A stretch of DNA of 64,000 nucleotides, taken from an uncultured Rhodospira sp. (GTDB lineage: Bacteria; Pseudomonadota; Alphaproteobacteria; Rhodospirillales; Rhodospirillaceae). The notes beneath the pieces are model-generated. The model made no database searches and was not told where the DNA came from. It was given only the letters and a program-made list of their open reading frames with translations. The position numbers and the translations under genes were made by a program. Positions 7,587 through 16,612 of the stretch are shown here, one piece after another. Where the stretch lies: NCBI RefSeq assembly GCF_937138205.1, contig NZ_CAKZOT010000103.1, positions 22,593 to 86,592 on the forward strand. Reading direction: 5' to 3'. How positions within the stretch are numbered: position 1 is the first letter of the stretch; every line of letters starts with the position of its first letter.

Positions 7587-9272
7587 TCAGGCCGCGCTCT
7601 TTCGGTTCTGAACGCTGCCACGACCGCTCAGCAGGCCGCGCGCCACGACCTGAGCCTGAATCTCAGCCGCGCCCTCGAAGATATTGAGAATGCGGGCATC
7701 GCAGAGGATCCGGCTGATCGGATACTCGAGCGCATAGCCGTTGCCGCCATGGATCTGAAGCGCGTTGTCGGCGTTCGACCACGCCACCCGCGCGGCCAGC
7801 AGCTTGGCCATGCCGGCCTCGATGTCGCAGCGGAGGTCGTTGTCCTTCTCGCGCGCCGACATGTAGGTGATCTGGCGCGCGACCATGGTTTCGACCATCA
7901 TGGCCGCCAGCTTGCCATGGACGCGTGGGAACGCGTACAGCGGCTTGCCGAACTGGACGCGCTCCTGGGCGTACTTCAGGCCCTCTTCCAGCGCGCACTG
8001 GGCGACACCGACGGCGCGGGCGGCGGTCTGAATGCGCGCCGATTCGAAGGTTTCCATGAGCTGCTTGAAGCCCTGGCCCTCGACGCCGCCCAGAAGGGCA
8101 TCCTTGGGCATCTTGAAGCCGTCGAAGGAGATCTCGTACTCCTTCATGCCCCGGTAGCCGAGGACCTCGATCTCGCCGCCGCTCATGCCCTCGGCCGGGA
8201 ACGGGTCCGCGTCGGTGCCGCGCGGCTTGGGCGCCAGGAACATGGACAGACCCTTGTAGCCGGGCTCGTCCGGGTTGGTGCGCGCCATCAGGGTCATCAG
8301 GTCGGTGCGGGCGGCGTGCGTGATCCAGGTCTTGTTGCCGGTCACCACCCACTCGTCGCCCTCCAGCACCGCGCGGGTCCGCACGGAGCCCAGGTCCGAC
8401 CCGGTGTTGGGCTCGGTGAACACGGCGGTCGGCAGGATTTCGCCGGAGGAGATCTTCGGCAGGTAGTGCTGTTTCTGCTCCTCCGTACCACCCAGGCGGA
8501 TCAGCTCGGCGGCGATCTCGGAGCGCGTCCCCAGCGAGCCGACGCCGATATAGCCGCGCGACAGTTCCTCGGTGACCACGCACATGGCCATCTTGCCCAG
8601 GCCGCTGCCGCCGAACTCCTCCGGCACCGTCAGGCCGAACACGCCCATTTCGGCCATCTGCTCGATGATCTCGATCGGGATCAGTTCGTCCTTCTCGTGC
8701 CAGCCGTGAGCGTGCGGCTGCACCTGATCGTCGACGAACTTGCGGAACTGGTCGCGGATCAGGTCCAGCGTTTCGTCCTCAAGGCCCAGCGTCCCGAAGT
8801 TCCCGTCCTTCATCAACTCGGCGATGCGCGCCTTGCAGGCGGCCGTGAAGCCGTGCTCGCGCAGCAGGGTCGTGTAAGGGGTCTGCAACGCCTTGCGCTC
8901 GCGGACCTCGATGCCGAAGTCGGCCAGACGCACGAACTCGCCCTGACTCATGGGCAGGCCGCCGAAGATCTGGTGCAGATACTCCGAGAACGCGCCCTGA
9001 ACAATGAGCTGTTCCAACTCGCCGAACGTGCCCTCGGCTTCCAGCCGCTTGCCCCAGGCCAGCATCTCGCCCAGCGCCGTGACGTAGGTGGCGAACCAGG
9101 CGAAGCCATGGGTGGCGTGCTGTTCGCGTTCCATCAGGGCGGCGTCCAGCTTGCCGTCGACGCTCAACTCGTTGGCGATATGGTCGCGAATGGCCCCCAG
9201 CACCTGCCGTGCCGTCTCGTAGGCGCGTTCGCACGTATACAGAAGATCCTGAACAATCAAAGAGCCTGGCAT
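7587..9272 (-). CDS. mcd: (2S)-methylsuccinyl-CoA dehydrogenase
   Basis: 561-residue FAD-dependent acyl-CoA dehydrogenase oxidising methylsuccinyl-CoA to mesaconyl-CoA in the ethylmalonyl-CoA pathway. It is longer than ordinary acyl-CoA dehydrogenases (about 380-400) because of an N-terminal extension of roughly 155 residues, a hallmark of Mcd. The dehydrogenase core follows: FGLTVPEEFGGSGLGKMAM, TAVFTEPNTGSDLGSVRTRA, WITHAARTDLMTLMART and the C-terminal NIFEGAAEIQAQVVARG. It lies about 85 bp downstream of ccr on the same strand, so the two are probably cotranscribed. The identification rests on the extension plus the ccr and ecm neighbours. Confidence 0.93.
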   Translation of the reverse strand: MPGSLIVQDLLYTCERAYETARQVLGAIRDHIANELSVDGKLDAALMEREQHATHGFAWFATYVTALGEMLAWGKRLEAEGTFGELEQLIVQGAFSEYLHQIFGGLPMSQGEFVRLADFGIEVRERKALQTPYTTLLREHGFTAACKARIAELMKDGNFGTLGLEDETLDLIRDQFRKFVDDQVQPHAHGWHEKDELIPIEIIEQMAEMGVFGLTVPEEFGGSGLGKMAMCVVTEELSRGYIGVGSLGTRSEIAAELIRLGGTEEQKQHYLPKISSGEILPTAVFTEPNTGSDLGSVRTRAVLEGDEWVVTGNKTWITHAARTDLMTLMARTNPDEPGYKGLSMFLAPKPRGTDADPFPAEGMSGGEIEVLGYRGMKEYEISFDGFKMPKDALLGGVEGQGFKQLMETFESARIQTAARAVGVAQCALEEGLKYAQERVQFGKPLYAFPRVHGKLAAMMVETMVARQITYMSAREKDNDLRCDIEAGMAKLLAARVAWSNADNALQIHGGNGYALEYPISRILCDARILNIFEGAAEIQAQVVARGLLSGRGSVQNRKSAA

Positions 9273-9357
9273 TGTCTTCCCCTGAGCCCGTCATTCCAGC
9301 CGGCCCGAGCGTGTCGTGCCCGGGCGCTCCGTCTCTCCGGTGTGCGGCGGTCCGGCC

Positions 9358-10641
9358 TCAGCCCTCCAGGCACTCTTCCACCGTACGGCGGCCCGGCTTC
9401 ACGGCCTGGACCATAACGGCCATGTTCCCCGGCTTGTGCTCGTTCTTCCACATCTTCATATGGGCGTACGGGATCTGATCCCAGGTGAAGACCTCGGACA
9501 TGCACGGATCCAGCCGCCGCTCGATGACAAGCTGGTTGGCCTGCGAGGCCTGCAGCAGGTTGGCGAAGTGGCTGCCCTGGATTCGCTTCTGGCGCATCCA
9601 GACGAAGCGGGCATCAAAGGTCAGGTTGAAGCCCGTGGTACCGGCGCAGAACACCACCATGCCGCCCCGCTTGACCACCAGACAGGACACGGGGAACGTC
9701 TGCTCGCCCGGGTGCTCGAACACCATGTCCACGTCGTTGCCCTTGCCGGTGAACTCCCAGACGGCCCGGCCGAACTTGTAGGATTCCTTCATGTAGGCCT
9801 TGAAGTCCGGGCCATTGACGTCCGGCAGGCGGCCCCAGCAGTTGAAGTCCTTGCGGTTGATGACACCCTTGGCACCCAGCGACATGACGAAGTCGCGCTT
9901 GGTCTCATCGGAGATCACGCCAATCGCGTTGGCGCCCGAAACGGCGCACAGCTGGACCGCCATGGCCCCCAGGCCGCCGGACGCGCCCCAGATCAGCACG
10001 TTCTGGCCCGGCCGCAGCACATGCGGGCGGTGGCCGAACAGCATCCGGTAGGCGGTCGCCAGCGTCAGGGTATAGCAGGCGCTCTCTTCCCAGGTCAGGT
10101 GCTTCGGGCGCGCCATCAACTGCTGCGCCTGCACATTGGTGAACTGCGCGAACGAACCGTCCGGTGTCTCATACCCCCAGATGCGCTGGCTGGACGAGAA
10201 CATCGGATCGCCGCCGTTACACTCCTCGTCGTCACCGTCGTCCTGGTTGCAGTGAATGACGACCTCGTCGCCCACCTTCCACCGCTTCACCTGCGAGCCC
10301 ACCGCGTAGACGATGCCCGAGGCATCGGAGCCGGCGATATGGAACGCGGCCTTGTGGACGTCGAACGGCGTGACCGGCTCGCCCAACGAGGCCCAGATGC
10401 CGTTGTAGTTCACCCCGGCGGCCATCACCATCACCAGGACCTCGTGCGACTCCAGCTTCGGCACGTCCACCACCTCGACCTGCATGGCCGTGTCCGGCGG
10501 GCCGTGCCGTTCGCGACGAATGGCCCAGGCGTACATCTGCTTGGGCACGTGGCCCAGGGGCGGGATCTCGCCCAGCTCGTAGAGGTCCTTCTTCTCCTGG
10601 CCCGGATGCAGTTCGACGACCTCGGCGGCGGCGTTGCTCAT
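9358..10641 (-). CDS. ccr: Crotonyl-CoA carboxylase/reductase
   Basis: 427-residue NADPH-dependent medium-chain reductase that reductively carboxylates crotonyl-CoA to (2S)-ethylmalonyl-CoA, the key step of the ethylmalonyl-CoA pathway. The start ATG at 10641 gives MSNAAAEVVELH; the open frame runs 47 codons further into the control region without support. AAGVNYNGIWASLGEPV contains Asn80 and KRIQGSHFAN contains His357, which appear to correspond to the CO2-binding Asn and His described for Streptomyces/Kitasatospora Ccr. NADPH binding is GASGGLGA (219-226). The gene is divergent from ecm and upstream of mcd. Confidence 0.96.
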   Translation of the reverse strand: MSNAAAEVVELHPGQEKKDLYELGEIPPLGHVPKQMYAWAIRRERHGPPDTAMQVEVVDVPKLESHEVLVMVMAAGVNYNGIWASLGEPVTPFDVHKAAFHIAGSDASGIVYAVGSQVKRWKVGDEVVIHCNQDDGDDEECNGGDPMFSSSQRIWGYETPDGSFAQFTNVQAQQLMARPKHLTWEESACYTLTLATAYRMLFGHRPHVLRPGQNVLIWGASGGLGAMAVQLCAVSGANAIGVISDETKRDFVMSLGAKGVINRKDFNCWGRLPDVNGPDFKAYMKESYKFGRAVWEFTGKGNDVDMVFEHPGEQTFPVSCLVVKRGGMVVFCAGTTGFNLTFDARFVWMRQKRIQGSHFANLLQASQANQLVIERRLDPCMSEVFTWDQIPYAHMKMWKNEHKPGNMAVMVQAVKPGRRTVEECLEG

Positions 10642-10891
10642 GCCTCTGAACTCCCTGTACTGGTCTCTCTTCCGTCGTCGCCGACTCCCGCGCTGGGTCA
10701 TGCGGCGGTCGCGAAGAGCGGCGGTCTCGTTTGATGTCAGAGTAAGGCTATACCCACTCCAGGCTTCCATCGCAATGCACAAACTGATAAATAATTACGC
10801 CTGACCGACGGCCAAAGTAATTATTGTTCTGCGATAACGCGCCCCTTGGTAGAGTGCCGCACCCTTTTGTCGCGGCCTGATGGAGACGAGC
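10642..10891. promoter_or_regulatory. Divergent ccr/ecm control region with inverted repeat
   Basis: This 250-bp region lies between the divergent ccr and ecm starts. Its centre is AT-rich against the high-GC background. A perfect 9-bp inverted repeat, AATAATTAC (10790-10798) and GTAATTATT (10817-10825), spaced by 18 bp, is a candidate operator placed to control both genes. TAGAGTGCCG at 10850-10859, about 42 bp before the ecm start, resembles a -10 element and recurs upstream of two other genes in the window. The regulator is unknown; TetR-type and other regulators of ccr are known in other alphaproteobacteria. Confidence 0.5.
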
Positions 10892-12907
10892 ATGACCGGC
10901 ACGCCCGATTCCCCCGCCCCGCCTGCTGCACCGCAGCGCGACAAGCCCTGGCTGTTCCGGACCTATTCGGGCCACTCCTCGGCCAAGGCCTCCAACGAGT
11001 TGTACCGAACAAACCTGGCCCGCGGGCAGACCGGGTTGTCGGTGGCCTTCGACCTGCCGACCCAGACCGGCTACGATTCGGACCATGTCCTGGCCACCGG
11101 CGAGGTCGGCAAGGTCGGCGTGCCCATCTGCCACCTGGGCGACATGATGACGCTGTTCGACCAGATCCCGCTGGAAAAGATGAACACGTCGATGACCATC
11201 AACGCGCCGGCCGCCTGGCTGCTGTCGCTGTACATCGCCACGGCGGAGAAGCAGGGCGCCGACAGGTCCAAGCTCCAGGGCACCATCCAGAACGACATCA
11301 TCAAGGAATACCTCTCGCGCGGCACCTACATCTTCCCGCCCGAGCCCTCGATGCGCCTGATCAACGACGTCATCGCCTTCACCTACAAGGAGGTTCCCAA
11401 GTGGAACCCCATCAACATCTGTTCCTATCACTTGCAGGAAGCCGGCGCGACGCCGGAGCAGGAACTGGCCTACGCGCTGGCCACGGCCCGTGCCGTGCTC
11501 GACACCGTGCGCGACTCCGGCCAGGTGCCGGCCGATGACTTCCCCGTGGTGGTCGGGCGCATCAGCTTCTTCCTCAACGCCGGAATCCGCTTCGTCACCG
11601 AACTGTGCAAGATGCGCGCCTTTGCCGAGCTGTGGGACGAGATGTGCCGCGAGCGCTACGGCGTCGAGAACGAAAAGTACCGCCGCTTCCGGTACGGTGT
11701 GCAGGTCAACAGCCTGGGCCTGACCGAGCAGCAGCCGGAGAACAACGTCTACCGCATTCTGCTGGAAATGCTGGCCGTCGTGCTGTCCAAGAACGCGCGT
11801 GCGCGCGCCGTGCAGTTGCCCGCCTGGAACGAGGCCCTGGGCCTGCCGCGCCCGTGGGACCAGCAGTGGTCGCTGCGCCTGCAACAGATCGTGGCGTATG
11901 AGACCGACCTGCTGGAATTCGGCGACATCTTCGACGGCTCCAGCGAGATCACGCGCAAGGTCGAGGACCTGAAGGCCGAGGCCCGCGAGGAACTGGCCCG
12001 CATCGAGGCCATGGGCGGCGCCGTGCCGGCCGTCGAGTCCAGCTACATGAAGCAGAAGCTGGTGGAATCGAACACGCGGCGTCTGGCCGGGATTGAGTCC
12101 GGCGAGATGATCGTGGTCGGCGTCAACAAGTACACCGAGGGCGCGCCCAGCCCGCTGTCCACCGGCGACGGCACCATCATGGCCGTGGACCCGCAGGCCG
12201 AACACGAGCAGATCGAAGGCCTGAAGGCATGGCGCGCGCAGCGCGATGACGCGGCTGTTCAGAGCGCCCTGGCCGACCTGGCGGCGGCGGCGCGCGAGGG
12301 CCGCAACATCATGGAACCCTCGATCGCCTGCGCCCACGCCGGGGTGACGACCGGCGAATGGGGCCAGACGCTGCGCGACATTTTCGGCGAGTACCGCGCC
12401 CCCACGGGCGTCGCCCGCAACGCCAGCGAGGTGACGGCCGGCGAGCGCATGACGGCCGTGCGTCAGCGGGTCGAGGACGTCTCCGCCCGGCTCGGCCGGC
12501 GGGTCAAGATCCTGGTGGGCAAGCCGGGCCTGGACGGACATTCCAACGGCGCCGAGCAGATCGCCGTGCGCGCCCGCGATGCCGGCATGGAGGTGGTTTA
12601 TGAGGGCATCCGCCTGACCCCGGCGCAGATCGTCAACGCGGCGCTGGAGGAAAGCGTGCACGTGGTCGGGCTGTCGATCCTCTCCGGGTCGCACGTCACC
12701 CTGGTGACGGACGTCCTGAACCGGATGCGCGCCGCCGGCCTGGGCGATATTCCGGTGGTCGCCGGCGGCATCATCCCGGCGGAGGACGAGCGCACCCTGC
12801 TGGCCGCCGGTGTGGCGCGCATCTACACGCCCAAGGACTATGACGTCACCGCCATCATGGACGACATCGTGACCATCATCGACCCGGACCAGAAACGGGC
12901 GGCATGA
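10892..12907 (+). CDS. ecm: Ethylmalonyl-CoA mutase (B12-dependent)
   Basis: 671-residue coenzyme-B12-dependent mutase converting ethylmalonyl-CoA to methylsuccinyl-CoA. The N-terminal catalytic barrel contains TYSGHSSAKASNELYRTNLARG, typical of ethylmalonyl-CoA mutases, and the C-terminal cobalamin domain has DGHSNG (the DxHxxG motif), LSILSGSH and VVAGGIIP. The start is set at ATG 10892 because GGAGACGAG precedes it closely; an ATG four codons earlier (10880) overlaps that Shine-Dalgarno. It is shorter than methylmalonyl-CoA mutase large subunits and lacks a partner subunit, as expected for Ecm. With ccr and mcd it completes the C4-to-C5 branch of acetyl-CoA assimilation. Confidence 0.95.
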   Translation: MTGTPDSPAPPAAPQRDKPWLFRTYSGHSSAKASNELYRTNLARGQTGLSVAFDLPTQTGYDSDHVLATGEVGKVGVPICHLGDMMTLFDQIPLEKMNTSMTINAPAAWLLSLYIATAEKQGADRSKLQGTIQNDIIKEYLSRGTYIFPPEPSMRLINDVIAFTYKEVPKWNPINICSYHLQEAGATPEQELAYALATARAVLDTVRDSGQVPADDFPVVVGRISFFLNAGIRFVTELCKMRAFAELWDEMCRERYGVENEKYRRFRYGVQVNSLGLTEQQPENNVYRILLEMLAVVLSKNARARAVQLPAWNEALGLPRPWDQQWSLRLQQIVAYETDLLEFGDIFDGSSEITRKVEDLKAEAREELARIEAMGGAVPAVESSYMKQKLVESNTRRLAGIESGEMIVVGVNKYTEGAPSPLSTGDGTIMAVDPQAEHEQIEGLKAWRAQRDDAAVQSALADLAAAAREGRNIMEPSIACAHAGVTTGEWGQTLRDIFGEYRAPTGVARNASEVTAGERMTAVRQRVEDVSARLGRRVKILVGKPGLDGHSNGAEQIAVRARDAGMEVVYEGIRLTPAQIVNAALEESVHVVGLSILSGSHVTLVTDVLNRMRAAGLGDIPVVAGGIIPAEDERTLLAAGVARIYTPKDYDVTAIMDDIVTIIDPDQKRAA

Positions 12908-12928
12908 GCCGCCACGATCGGCGCACCG

Positions 12929-12948
12929 GGTCGCGGTCGACCGCGACC
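12929..12948. repeat. 20-bp perfect palindrome downstream of ecm
   Basis: The ten bases GGTCGCGGTC are followed immediately by their exact reverse complement, forming a perfect palindrome just after the ecm stop and before the terminator. It could be part of the terminator structure or a protein-binding site; I have no evidence for either. Confidence 0.55.
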
Positions 12949-12958
12949 GGTTCGACAT

Positions 12959-12995
12959 GAAGACCCCGGAGTCACGGCGTGGCTCCGGGGTCTTC
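12959..12995. terminator. Bidirectional terminator between ecm and bactofilin gene
   Basis: A long stem, GAAGACCCCGGAG pairing with CTCCGGGGTCTTC, closes on a short loop. The A-rich left end and T-rich right end let it serve both ecm (plus) and the convergent bactofilin gene (minus). Confidence 0.8.
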
Positions 12996-13028
12996 GCGTG
13001 ATCGGGTTGGCGAACACAGGCAGGCGGA

Positions 13029-13649
13029 TCAGGCCCCGGCTTTCTTGGCGCTGGGCCGATCCGTCGACACCGTCGAGGGATCGCCGCTGTCGTCCTCGGC
13101 GGGGATCGGGTCCTCGGCGGCGCCATCCATGTCCGGCGTCTCGCCGGCCGTCGTCGCAAGGCGTGGCGCGTCCGCGTACTGGCCGGTGGCGGCGTTCCGT
13201 TCCGGCAGACCCAGGTCCGGCATTTCGGCCATGCGGCGGCAGTGCCCCTCCATGAAGGCACCGGGCTCGATGGCCAGGCTTTCGTGCGTGACGTCGCCGA
13301 TCATGCGGGCCGTGCTGGCCAGGAACACCGACTTGGCGATCACCTGGCCGCTGACGGACCCATGCATTCGCACGGTCTGGGCGCTGACCTCGCCCGTCAC
13401 CGCCCCGGAAATGCCAATGATCAGCGAGGCACACTTGATATCGCCCTCGACCCGACCGTCGATCTGGATTTCTCCGGCGCTGACCAGATCGCCCGTGATG
13501 GTGAGATCGGCGCTGACAATCGAGGGAACGGACCGCTCGGCCGGAGCGTCCGACCCCGTCCGACGCTCGCCCTTGCGCGTTTCCGGGGCGGGGATCGGCG
13601 CGGGAGAGGAAGAGGGTGCTGTCGGCTTTGGATTAGCCCTGGAAAACAT
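13029..13649 (-). CDS. Bactofilin (polymer-forming cytoskeletal protein)
   Basis: 206-residue bactofilin (DUF583/CcmA family). The central beta-helical domain, about residues 45-145, shows the repeating strands ADLTITGDLVSAGEIQIDGR, EGDIKCASLIIGISGAVTGE and GSVSGQVIAKSVFLASTARM. Both tails are Pro/Ala/Asp-rich and disordered in appearance, as usual. Bactofilins assemble into membrane-associated filaments that position peptidoglycan enzymes. The gene overlaps the 3' end of the M23 peptidase gene by 17 bp, a pairing seen in several bacteria (for example Csd1 and CcmA in Helicobacter), so it likely scaffolds that peptidase. Confidence 0.9.
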   Translation of the reverse strand: MFSRANPKPTAPSSSPAPIPAPETRKGERRTGSDAPAERSVPSIVSADLTITGDLVSAGEIQIDGRVEGDIKCASLIIGISGAVTGEVSAQTVRMHGSVSGQVIAKSVFLASTARMIGDVTHESLAIEPGAFMEGHCRRMAEMPDLGLPERNAATGQYADAPRLATTAGETPDMDGAAEDPIPAEDDSGDPSTVSTDRPSAKKAGA

Positions 13650-14955
13650 GCTGACCGGCCTTCATGAACTGCGCGGGGTTGCGCGGCGCGCCCTTGACGC
13701 GAATTTCGTAGTGCAGGTGCGGTCCCGTGCTGCGGCCGCTGTTGCCGAGTTTTCCGATCTCATCGCCCCGCGCCACGGTATCGCCGACCTTGCGCGAAAT
13801 GCTCGACAGATGGCCATAGCGCGTCACCACGCCCATGCCGTGGCTGATGTCCACGCTGCGACCATACCCACGGCGCCAGCCGGCGTAAACCACCTTCCCC
13901 GCGGCGGTCGCCACGATCGGCGTCCCCATGGGCGCCGCATAGTCCATGCCCTCGTGCCGGGCCGCCCGGCCGTTGAAGGGATCCTGACGGATGCCGTAGG
14001 CGCTGGTGAGGCGGTGCTGTGCCAGGATCGGTTGGGACAGAGGCAGAGCGTCGGTCAGCGCCCGCAGCGCGTCCAGACGGTCGACGTAGGTGTTCAGGTC
14101 CGTCACCGAGTCCTTGTAGACCGGCTTGTCGAGGATCGGCAAATCGGCCGGCACGAACGGGCCACCCCGGCCATCCGCGTTTGCCGTCAGGGCGTCGAGC
14201 ATACTGTCGATGTCCAGCCCCACCTCGGCCAGACTGCCCTCGATGTCGGTGATGCGGGTGCGGGCGACCGCGCCGAAGTGCTCCAGCAGAGCCGCCTGGG
14301 CGGTCTCCATCTCGATGACCAGATCTTCCAGGTCGGTGACCCGGTCTGTCAGGGCTTGGTTCTCCTCCAGCGCCAGATCGCGCTGCAGCACCATCTTGCG
14401 CATCTCCAGTTCGAAGTCATCGAACTGGGTCAGGAGTTGGTGCGCCTCCGACAGCTCCGCCATGCCCTCTTCCATTTCGGCGAGCTGCGCGAGCAGGGCA
14501 TCACGGGCGCGGCCCGCCTCCTCCTCCCAGGTGGCGAGATCGGGCTCGGCGTCCCCATGGACCTCGCCCCCGGTCTTTTCGGCGTCGCCCGTATCCACGT
14601 AGCGCGAGATGACGGCGTGATTGTTTTCCAGCCCCCGGGTGACCTCGGCGATCTGATCGCGGTACAGGGCCACCTCGGCCAGAAGTTGCTTGTAGCTGTC
14701 CTGTGCTTCCTGGACTTCCGCCTTTTTCGCGTCGATCACGGTGTCGACCCAGATCACCATGGCGAGGCTGTAGGTCACGATGCCCAGAAGAACGACACCG
14801 ACGGTGGCCGTGATCGCCTGTGTGAGGCTGCCGAGACTCAATGACTGGAACCCGCCGGAATCGGTGCGGATCATCACATGGCGTTCGGGGAAAGCCCGCC
14901 GCAGGGCTCGTTTCCAGGGGGGAAGATTGAGATGCTGAGGGTCAAACTCTGACAT
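13633..14955 (-). CDS. Membrane-anchored M23 family peptidase with coiled coil
   Basis: 440-residue predicted peptidoglycan endopeptidase. A short cytoplasmic N-terminus is followed by one transmembrane helix near residues 45-70, a long coiled coil to about residue 245, and a C-terminal LytM/M23 domain. Zinc ligands are visible in HEGMD (H-x3-D) and HLHYE, with TGPHLHYEIRVKG giving the core motif. It is translationally linked to the bactofilin gene. It probably acts in the periplasm on cell-shape peptidoglycan. Because both catalytic motifs are intact, it is likely an active enzyme rather than an EnvC/NlpD-type activator. Confidence 0.9.
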   Translation of the reverse strand: MSEFDPQHLNLPPWKRALRRAFPERHVMIRTDSGGFQSLSLGSLTQAITATVGVVLLGIVTYSLAMVIWVDTVIDAKKAEVQEAQDSYKQLLAEVALYRDQIAEVTRGLENNHAVISRYVDTGDAEKTGGEVHGDAEPDLATWEEEAGRARDALLAQLAEMEEGMAELSEAHQLLTQFDDFELEMRKMVLQRDLALEENQALTDRVTDLEDLVIEMETAQAALLEHFGAVARTRITDIEGSLAEVGLDIDSMLDALTANADGRGGPFVPADLPILDKPVYKDSVTDLNTYVDRLDALRALTDALPLSQPILAQHRLTSAYGIRQDPFNGRAARHEGMDYAAPMGTPIVATAAGKVVYAGWRRGYGRSVDISHGMGVVTRYGHLSSISRKVGDTVARGDEIGKLGNSGRSTGPHLHYEIRVKGAPRNPAQFMKAGQHVFQG

Positions 14956-15500
14956 GTTGTCCTGTCTTTCCAGTCAATGGCCAACCTGCTTGGCGACGCG
15001 GCGCCGCCCGCGCTCCCGAGGCTGTCGCGTCCAACGCCGATGACCTGGGCCGGTCCTGGCCTCGCAGCCGCAGAATGCTTACCTGCTTCGCGTGGACCCG
15101 ACCATGCGGGGCGTCACAGCGGCTGACACCGGCGCGCAACGCCACGCTTATGGAACCCGCCATCCTCGTCCGCACGCCAAGGCGCGCGCCATGGAACGAG
15201 TGTCATCGTGTCGCATGATGAGCGCCAGCCCTCGACTCGGCGCCGTGATCCACCGACCTGACACGGCTCGGCCCCGTTCCCTCCGCTCGTCGCGGGGTCC
15301 GACTCCCCACGGAACGCATATGAATAAAAATGACCGCACGCAAGCCACACACTGAAGTGCCTTCCGCTGCTGGGACTTCACCGCCCCATCTTAGACACAT
15401 TGTGGTAACAATTCACAAACTGTGGGGCCGAATCGAGTGCGCCTGCGAACAATCACGCCGCGCCGTTGCCAAACTCACCGGCGGACGTCATGGTCGGGCG
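14956..15500. other. Non-coding interval with divergent promoters (M23 peptidase / pgpA)
   Basis: 545 bp without a credible gene. It must hold the promoters of the leftward M23-bactofilin pair and the rightward pgpA operon. A short inverted repeat, TTGTG (15400-15404) and CACAA (15414-15418), lies in a locally AT-rich stretch and could be an operator or part of a promoter. Open frames in the interval have skewed, unfamiliar translations and are left out. Confidence 0.45.
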
Positions 15501-16034
15501 ATGATGTCCTATCACGATCCCCCACCAACCGACACACCCAAAGGCGTCCGACACCACATGGTTCGCTGGTTGGCCACGTGGTTCGGCAGCGGGCTCAGCC
15601 CCGTCGCGCCGGGAACGGCGGGATCCCTGGCCGCCCTTCCATTCGCCTGGCTGCTGGCCTGGGCGGGAGGGGCCTGGACGCTACTGGGCGCCACGGTGAT
15701 GGTCTTCGGCGTCGGCGTCGTCGTGAGCGAGGCCTACCGCCAGACCGCCGGCCGCAAGGACCCGTCCGAGGTGGTCATCGACGAGGTGGCCGGGCAATGG
15801 CTCACCCTGGGGCTGGTGCTGCTGGTTTGGCCAATGGACAGCCTGATCGTGGCCCTGTCCTTCCTCGCCTTCCGGATCGCCGACATCACAAAGCCATGGC
15901 CCGCCAACGCCATTGACCGCAGGATGGATGGCGGCCTGGGAATCATGCTTGACGACATGGTGGCCGGCCTCTACGCAGCCGGGGCCGTGTTGATCACCCT
16001 CATCGGACTGCGGAACGGGATTGTCGCGTCATGA
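15501..16034 (+). CDS. pgpA: Phosphatidylglycerophosphatase A
   Basis: 177-residue inner-membrane phosphatase converting phosphatidylglycerophosphate to phosphatidylglycerol. The family motifs GSGLSPVAPGTAGSLAALP, DPSEVVIDEVAGQWLTL and KPWPANAIDRRMDGGLGIML are all present in order, with hydrophobic helices between them. The start is at tandem ATGs 15501/15504; a 57-codon upstream extension of the frame has no family counterpart. Length fits PgpA (about 160-175). It overlaps cinA by 4 bp (ATGA), so the two are cotranscribed. The pgsA gene for the preceding step lies at 30113. Confidence 0.92.
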   Translation: MMSYHDPPPTDTPKGVRHHMVRWLATWFGSGLSPVAPGTAGSLAALPFAWLLAWAGGAWTLLGATVMVFGVGVVVSEAYRQTAGRKDPSEVVIDEVAGQWLTLGLVLLVWPMDSLIVALSFLAFRIADITKPWPANAIDRRMDGGLGIMLDDMVAGLYAAGAVLITLIGLRNGIVAS

Positions 16035-16612
16035 CCGCCCTCGCCAAGGAGTTGGAAGAGCACGCCCGCGCCGTGCTTGCGGTATGCCGCCAGGAAGGCC
16101 TGGTGGTGGCCGTCGCCGAGTCGTGCACCGGCGGCCTGCTGGCCGCCAGCCTGACCGCCGTTCCCGGCTCCAGTACCGCGTTCGACCGTGGTTTCGTCAC
16201 CTATTCGAACGAGGCCAAAACGGACATGCTGGGGGTCGAGCCCGAATTGTTGCAGTCGGCCGGTGCGGTTAGCGAGGATGTCGCGGTGGCCATGGCGCTG
16301 GGCGCGCTGGCGGCCAGCGGCCAAAGCCTGAGCGCCGCCATCACCGGCATCGCCGGCCCGGACGGCGGCAGCGACGCCAAACCGGTCGGCTTGGTTCACA
16401 TGGCCGCCGCCCGCCTGGACGGCCTGGTGCGTCCGAAGCGGTACGTGTTCGCCGGTGGTCGCGACGACATCCGCCTGGCCAGCGTCCACGCTGCCCTGGA
16501 CCTCCTGCTGGAACTGGCGACCCTGCGCGACGACGAGGACGAGGACGAGGACGACGGCGAGGGAGCGGCCAGGACCACGCCGGGCGACGCAACGCCCGAG
16601 GCCGGGCGGTGA
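16031..16612 (+). CDS. CinA family protein (nicotinamide-nucleotide amidohydrolase, PncC type)
   Basis: 193-residue stand-alone CinA C-terminal domain, predicted to deamidate NMN in pyridine nucleotide salvage. Characteristic stretches are VVAVAESCTGGLLAASLTAV, TYSNEAKTDMLGV, VSEDVAVAMA and AAITGIAGPDGGS. After the domain, from about residue 165, an acidic run of Asp/Glu encoded by a 6-bp-like repeat (about 16531-16560) leads into a disordered Ala/Pro tail, which is unusual for the family and probably non-catalytic. It overlaps pgpA (ATGA) upstream and the methyltransferase gene (GTGA) downstream. Confidence 0.9.
   Translation: MTALAKELEEHARAVLAVCRQEGLVVAVAESCTGGLLAASLTAVPGSSTAFDRGFVTYSNEAKTDMLGVEPELLQSAGAVSEDVAVAMALGALAASGQSLSAAITGIAGPDGGSDAKPVGLVHMAAARLDGLVRPKRYVFAGGRDDIRLASVHAALDLLLELATLRDDEDEDEDDGEGAARTTPGDATPEAGR

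Noticed and set aside
10748..13261. 837-codon minus-strand open frame covering ecm
   Set aside because: Antisense shadow of ecm; the translation is Gly/Arg/His/Asp-rich low complexity, and ecm has intact B12 motifs.
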